Positions 5,916 to 7,649 of a stretch of 7,649 bases of DNA are shown here, piece by piece. The notes beneath the pieces were generated by a model, which worked only from the letters and a program-made list of their open reading frames with translations, was not told where the DNA came from and ran no database searches. The position numbers were made by a program, and so were the translations under genes. Each line of letters begins with the position of its first letter. Positions within the stretch are counted from its first letter, which is position 1. The DNA comes from an uncultured Rhodobiaceae bacterium (GTDB lineage: Archaea; Thermoplasmatota; Poseidoniia; Poseidoniales; Poseidoniaceae), in NCBI GenBank assembly GCA_937911445.1, contig CALDQY010000021.1, positions 1 to 7,649 of the forward strand. Direction: 5' to 3'.

Positions 5916-6731
5916 TCAGGGCAAAATTGTCGTTCCTCTCCACGCTTCACCAGTAAGAAGAGATAGGATTCGTGAAGGATGCTCCCCATTGAGAAGATGG
6001 ACAGATACACCGGATTGTGCAACAAGATGACCGCGATTGATCTTCAGGCCAATACCGCCAGTCACATCAATATCGGATTGATGAAGGCCTTCGTAATCAA
6101 CCTCAGGCGACCATTCTTCGATCAGGTCTCCATCTTGAGCGATGTGAGGGGGCACTCGTAGTAACCCGTCAACACCACCCATAGCGAAAATGAGTGATTC
6201 GATATCGGGAAGTTCCAGAGAAAGACGTGCGACGAGGTCATCACCGGATAAAATTCCAAAGCGAGCATCACCATCAACGTCAACAACATCACCAAAAGAT
6301 ACGTGAACAAGGTTCGAATTGTTGGCAGAGAATGCTTCAAGCGAACCATTGAAGTTCGGACCAAGGTTTCTAGCCCATGCATGAGGAGGGTGTGATTGGA
6401 CGTTCAAATCGAATTTCTCCAATTCGGAAACGACAATAGAATTGAGGGCCAGCATATCGTTGCGAACCTGTTCAACAGCTTCAGTTTGAGATTGACATGC
6501 GTTATCTGCGACTTGGAGGCCATGTATGTGACCTTCATTGAGACGCCAACGTTTTGCTTTCAGATGACCAAACGACCCAGCTCCATGAATCACGATGACT
6601 TGGATACCATGTTGTGTAATGTCGTGAACAATAGAGCAAAGGTTGCGAATGATTTCGACGTTTGCTACGCATTCTTCGTCCTTTTTGGTGATGAGTGCAC
6701 CTCCAAACTTGATGACAATACGCCTCACCAT
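5916..6731 (-). CDS. Isopentenyl phosphate kinase
   Basis: This 271-residue member of the amino acid kinase superfamily phosphorylates isopentenyl phosphate with ATP to give IPP, the final step of the alternative archaeal mevalonate pathway. Visible motifs are the N-terminal VIKFGGALITKK (6-17) with the catalytic-position Lys8, VIHGAGSFGH (47-56) ending in His56 at the position of the IPK-diagnostic histidine, GILSGDDLVARLSLEL (159-174), FAMGGVDGLL (182-191), and DVTGGIGLKI (222-231) with Lys230. The open frame continues upstream to 6920, but the extra 63 residues do not resemble the family and overlap the divergent zinc-ribbon gene. ATG 6731 gives the canonical start just before the first beta strand. 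No clear Shine-Dalgarno precedes it. The next gene on the strand, 75 nt on, is the IDI-prenyl synthase fusion, so a two-gene isoprenoid operon is likely. The 75-nt gap shows no convincing promoter or terminator. Confidence 0.93.
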   Translation of the reverse strand: MVRRIVIKFGGALITKKDEECVANVEIIRNLCSIVHDITQHGIQVIVIHGAGSFGHLKAKRWRLNEGHIHGLQVADNACQSQTEAVEQVRNDMLALNSIVVSELEKFDLNVQSHPPHAWARNLGPNFNGSLEAFSANNSNLVHVSFGDVVDVDGDARFGILSGDDLVARLSLELPDIESLIFAMGGVDGLLRVPPHIAQDGDLIEEWSPEVDYEGLHQSDIDVTGGIGLKINRGHLVAQSGVSVHLLNGEHPSRILSLLTGEAWRGTTILP

Positions 6732-6732
6732 G

Positions 6733-6795
6733 ACGCAGCCAAGAAATTGACCTTCATGAGTATGCCTACAAAACACAGGATTCAATAGGCTGCGT
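6733..6795. promoter_or_regulatory. Divergent control region with an 8-bp inverted repeat
   Basis: The 78 bp between the IPK ATG (6731, minus) and the zinc-ribbon ATG (6810, plus) must hold both promoters. ACGCAGCC at 6733-6740 and GGCTGCGT at 6788-6795 are a perfect inverted repeat. One arm lies 1 nt from the IPK start codon and the other 14 nt before the zinc-ribbon start. TTGACC also occurs as a direct repeat at 6747-6752 and 6799-6804. No strong TATA box is visible for either gene. The repeats are seen; a regulatory role is inferred. Confidence 0.35.
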
Positions 6796-6809
6796 GATTT
6801 GACCAATAC

Positions 6810-7151
6810 ATGACCGATGAGGGCCCAAGCCTGGATTCTTTCCTCCGACATCTCCAGACTGAAGTTGAGGCTGCAGTAGAGATTTCTGACAAGGCTGAGC
6901 GAAATGACCGATTGTTGCAACTTGAATCATCGATTCAAGAGGCCATTATTTTTGCAAATCGATACAAAGAATTACAGAAACAAGGCGTTGATCCGCTGCT
7001 CCTTATCGATCCAAAGGTACAGCAAGAGCGTCCTGCTCCTCCTGCAACAAAGGGACAGTCCATTCTCCTTGGTTCATCGACATGCGAGACATGTGGAAAA
7101 CTGCTCGAGAACGACTTGGATTTCTGCCCGGCATGTGGAGCAACGAAGTAA
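6810..7151 (+). CDS. Small protein with N-terminal helices and C-terminal zinc ribbon; function unknown
   Basis: I do not recognise the 113-residue protein as a named family. Residues about 7-58 are charged and heptad-like, with no prolines after residue 6, and suggest one or two amphipathic helices or a short coiled coil. Residues about 70-90 form a proline- and glutamine-containing linker. Residues 92-109 carry CETC and CPAC, a four-cysteine zinc ribbon (C92, C95, C106, C109) with the CPxCG knuckle common in small archaeal regulators and assembly factors. There is no membrane segment. It is transcribed divergently from IPK, and its TAA stop directly abuts the last base of convergent kptA. 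No Shine-Dalgarno precedes ATG 6810, so the transcript may be leaderless. Coding status is supported by the intact frame, the ordered cysteine spacing and the exact fit between neighbours. A nucleic-acid or protein-binding adaptor is a guess. Confidence 0.8.
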   Translation: MTDEGPSLDSFLRHLQTEVEAAVEISDKAERNDRLLQLESSIQEAIIFANRYKELQKQGVDPLLLIDPKVQQERPAPPATKGQSILLGSSTCETCGKLLENDLDFCPACGATK

Positions 7152-7649
7152 TCACTCTTCTTCTTGTTCCCAACGAGCGACCGTATCGGCGATCATTGGA
7201 TCATCATCACCAACGCGATACAAGTACTCAGGAGGTACTTCGTCGGTGAGGAAGACAGTCTTCCCTGCTCGGTAGATGGTGTGTCCATCAGCGATGGCAC
7301 GAACGGTGTCGATTTCGATAATGGCAGGCCTGTCAATTCGAACGTGTCCTGCTTCCAAGGCGTTCACAATAGTCTTGGAGAGATGGATGTGGTTTCGAGT
7401 GCCTGAGGTAATTCCGAGCTGTACAATCGCATCCGCTTCAGTCGGCTCACACGGCCAGTAGAGTGCTTCTGGTATCTCATCGGTAGGCAAATCGAGTTCA
7501 ATCTCTATCGAGTGGCCGTAGGTTGCTCGGATCATCTCTCCTTCAACTTGGTATCGACCTTTCTCATCAGCATTTGCGATGGCCTCAAAGTGCCATCCAC
7601 GCAGCCAATGATAGTGACGTCGCTGACCGGAAATGGAATCAGCAAGTTC
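7152..7649 (-). CDS. kptA: RNA 2'-phosphotransferase KptA/Tpt1 family (5' end of gene beyond the window)
   Basis: The frame is open to the right edge, giving the C-terminal 165 residues. It continues 38 codons beyond the internal Met at 7535, and those codons match the family, so that Met is not the start. KptA/Tpt1 uses NAD+ to remove an internal RNA 2'-phosphate, releasing ADP-ribose 1'',2''-cyclic phosphate. Numbering from the first visible residue, family features are DEKGRYQVEG (28-37), IRATYGHSI (40-48) with Arg41 and His46, TRNHIHLS (84-91) with Arg85, and the C-terminal AGKTVFLTDEVPPEYL (128-143). Where many family members have an LYHGT motif this protein reads LYWPCEP (63-69), as I recall for some archaeal homologues. 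The N-terminal domain with the LSxxLRH-type motif is outside the window. Its stop abuts the stop of the zinc-ribbon gene with no gap. Confidence 0.9.
   Translation of the reverse strand, partial: ELADSISGQRRHYHWLRGWHFEAIANADEKGRYQVEGEMIRATYGHSIEIELDLPTDEIPEALYWPCEPTEADAIVQLGITSGTRNHIHLSKTIVNALEAGHVRIDRPAIIEIDTVRAIADGHTIYRAGKTVFLTDEVPPEYLYRVGDDDPMIADTVARWEQEEE

Noticed and set aside
6396..6788. Plus-strand 130-codon frame opposite IPK
   Set aside because: It is antisense to conserved IPK motifs, has no domain signal, and its 3' end merely crosses the divergent intergenic region.
6732..6920. 63-residue N-terminal extension of IPK
   Set aside because: The family begins a few residues before the first strand (IVIKFGG). 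The extension overlaps the divergent zinc-ribbon gene and does not resemble IPK.
7533..7535. Methionine at 7535 as the kptA start
   Set aside because: The frame continues upstream to the window edge with family-like sequence (for example DEKGRYQVEG), so this Met is internal.

Overview
The window looks like a chromosomal segment from a mesophilic euryarchaeon, most likely a marine Thermoplasmatota lineage such as Marine Group II (Candidatus Poseidoniales). The evidence is archaeal-type uS12, uS7 and EF-2 in the archaeal gene order, an isopentenyl phosphate kinase, an archaeal-style KptA, moderate GC, and dense packing. The archaeal assignment is strong. The lineage is an inference from general resemblance and is not proven by any marker here. 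I see no mobile element, CRISPR array, tRNA or rRNA.

Layout. (1) Bases 1-158, minus strand: the N-terminus of a small membrane protein that runs off the left edge. (2) Bases 159-285: a divergent control region with a TATA-like element enclosed by a perfect 8-bp inverted repeat, then a Shine-Dalgarno site. (3) Bases 286-3629, plus strand: the translation block rpsL (uS12), rpsG (uS7) and EF-2. (4) Bases 3632-4102, plus strand: a MOSC-domain protein starting 2 nt after the EF-2 stop. (5) Minus strand, read right to left: isopentenyl phosphate kinase (6731 to 5916), then a 584-residue fusion of a type I (Nudix) isopentenyl-diphosphate isomerase with a prenyl diphosphate synthase (5840 to 4086). 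The fusion gene overlaps the convergent MOSC gene by 17 bp, and that overlap lies inside a perfect 9-bp hairpin. (6) Bases 6810-7151, plus strand: a small protein with an N-terminal helical part and a C-terminal four-cysteine zinc ribbon. (7) Bases 7152-7649, minus strand: KptA RNA 2'-phosphotransferase, missing its N-terminus at the right edge.

How the genes work together. rpsL, rpsG and EF-2 are the core of an archaeal str-type operon for the decoding centre and translocation. The two minus-strand genes form an isoprenoid cassette. The kinase makes IPP from isopentenyl phosphate, the last step of the alternative archaeal mevalonate pathway. The isomerase half of the fusion converts IPP to DMAPP, and the synthase half condenses them, probably to C20 geranylgeranyl diphosphate for ether lipids. 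Three consecutive activities are thus carried by two adjacent genes. The fusion is the most notable item in the window. No defence, conflict or other wholly unfamiliar system is visible.
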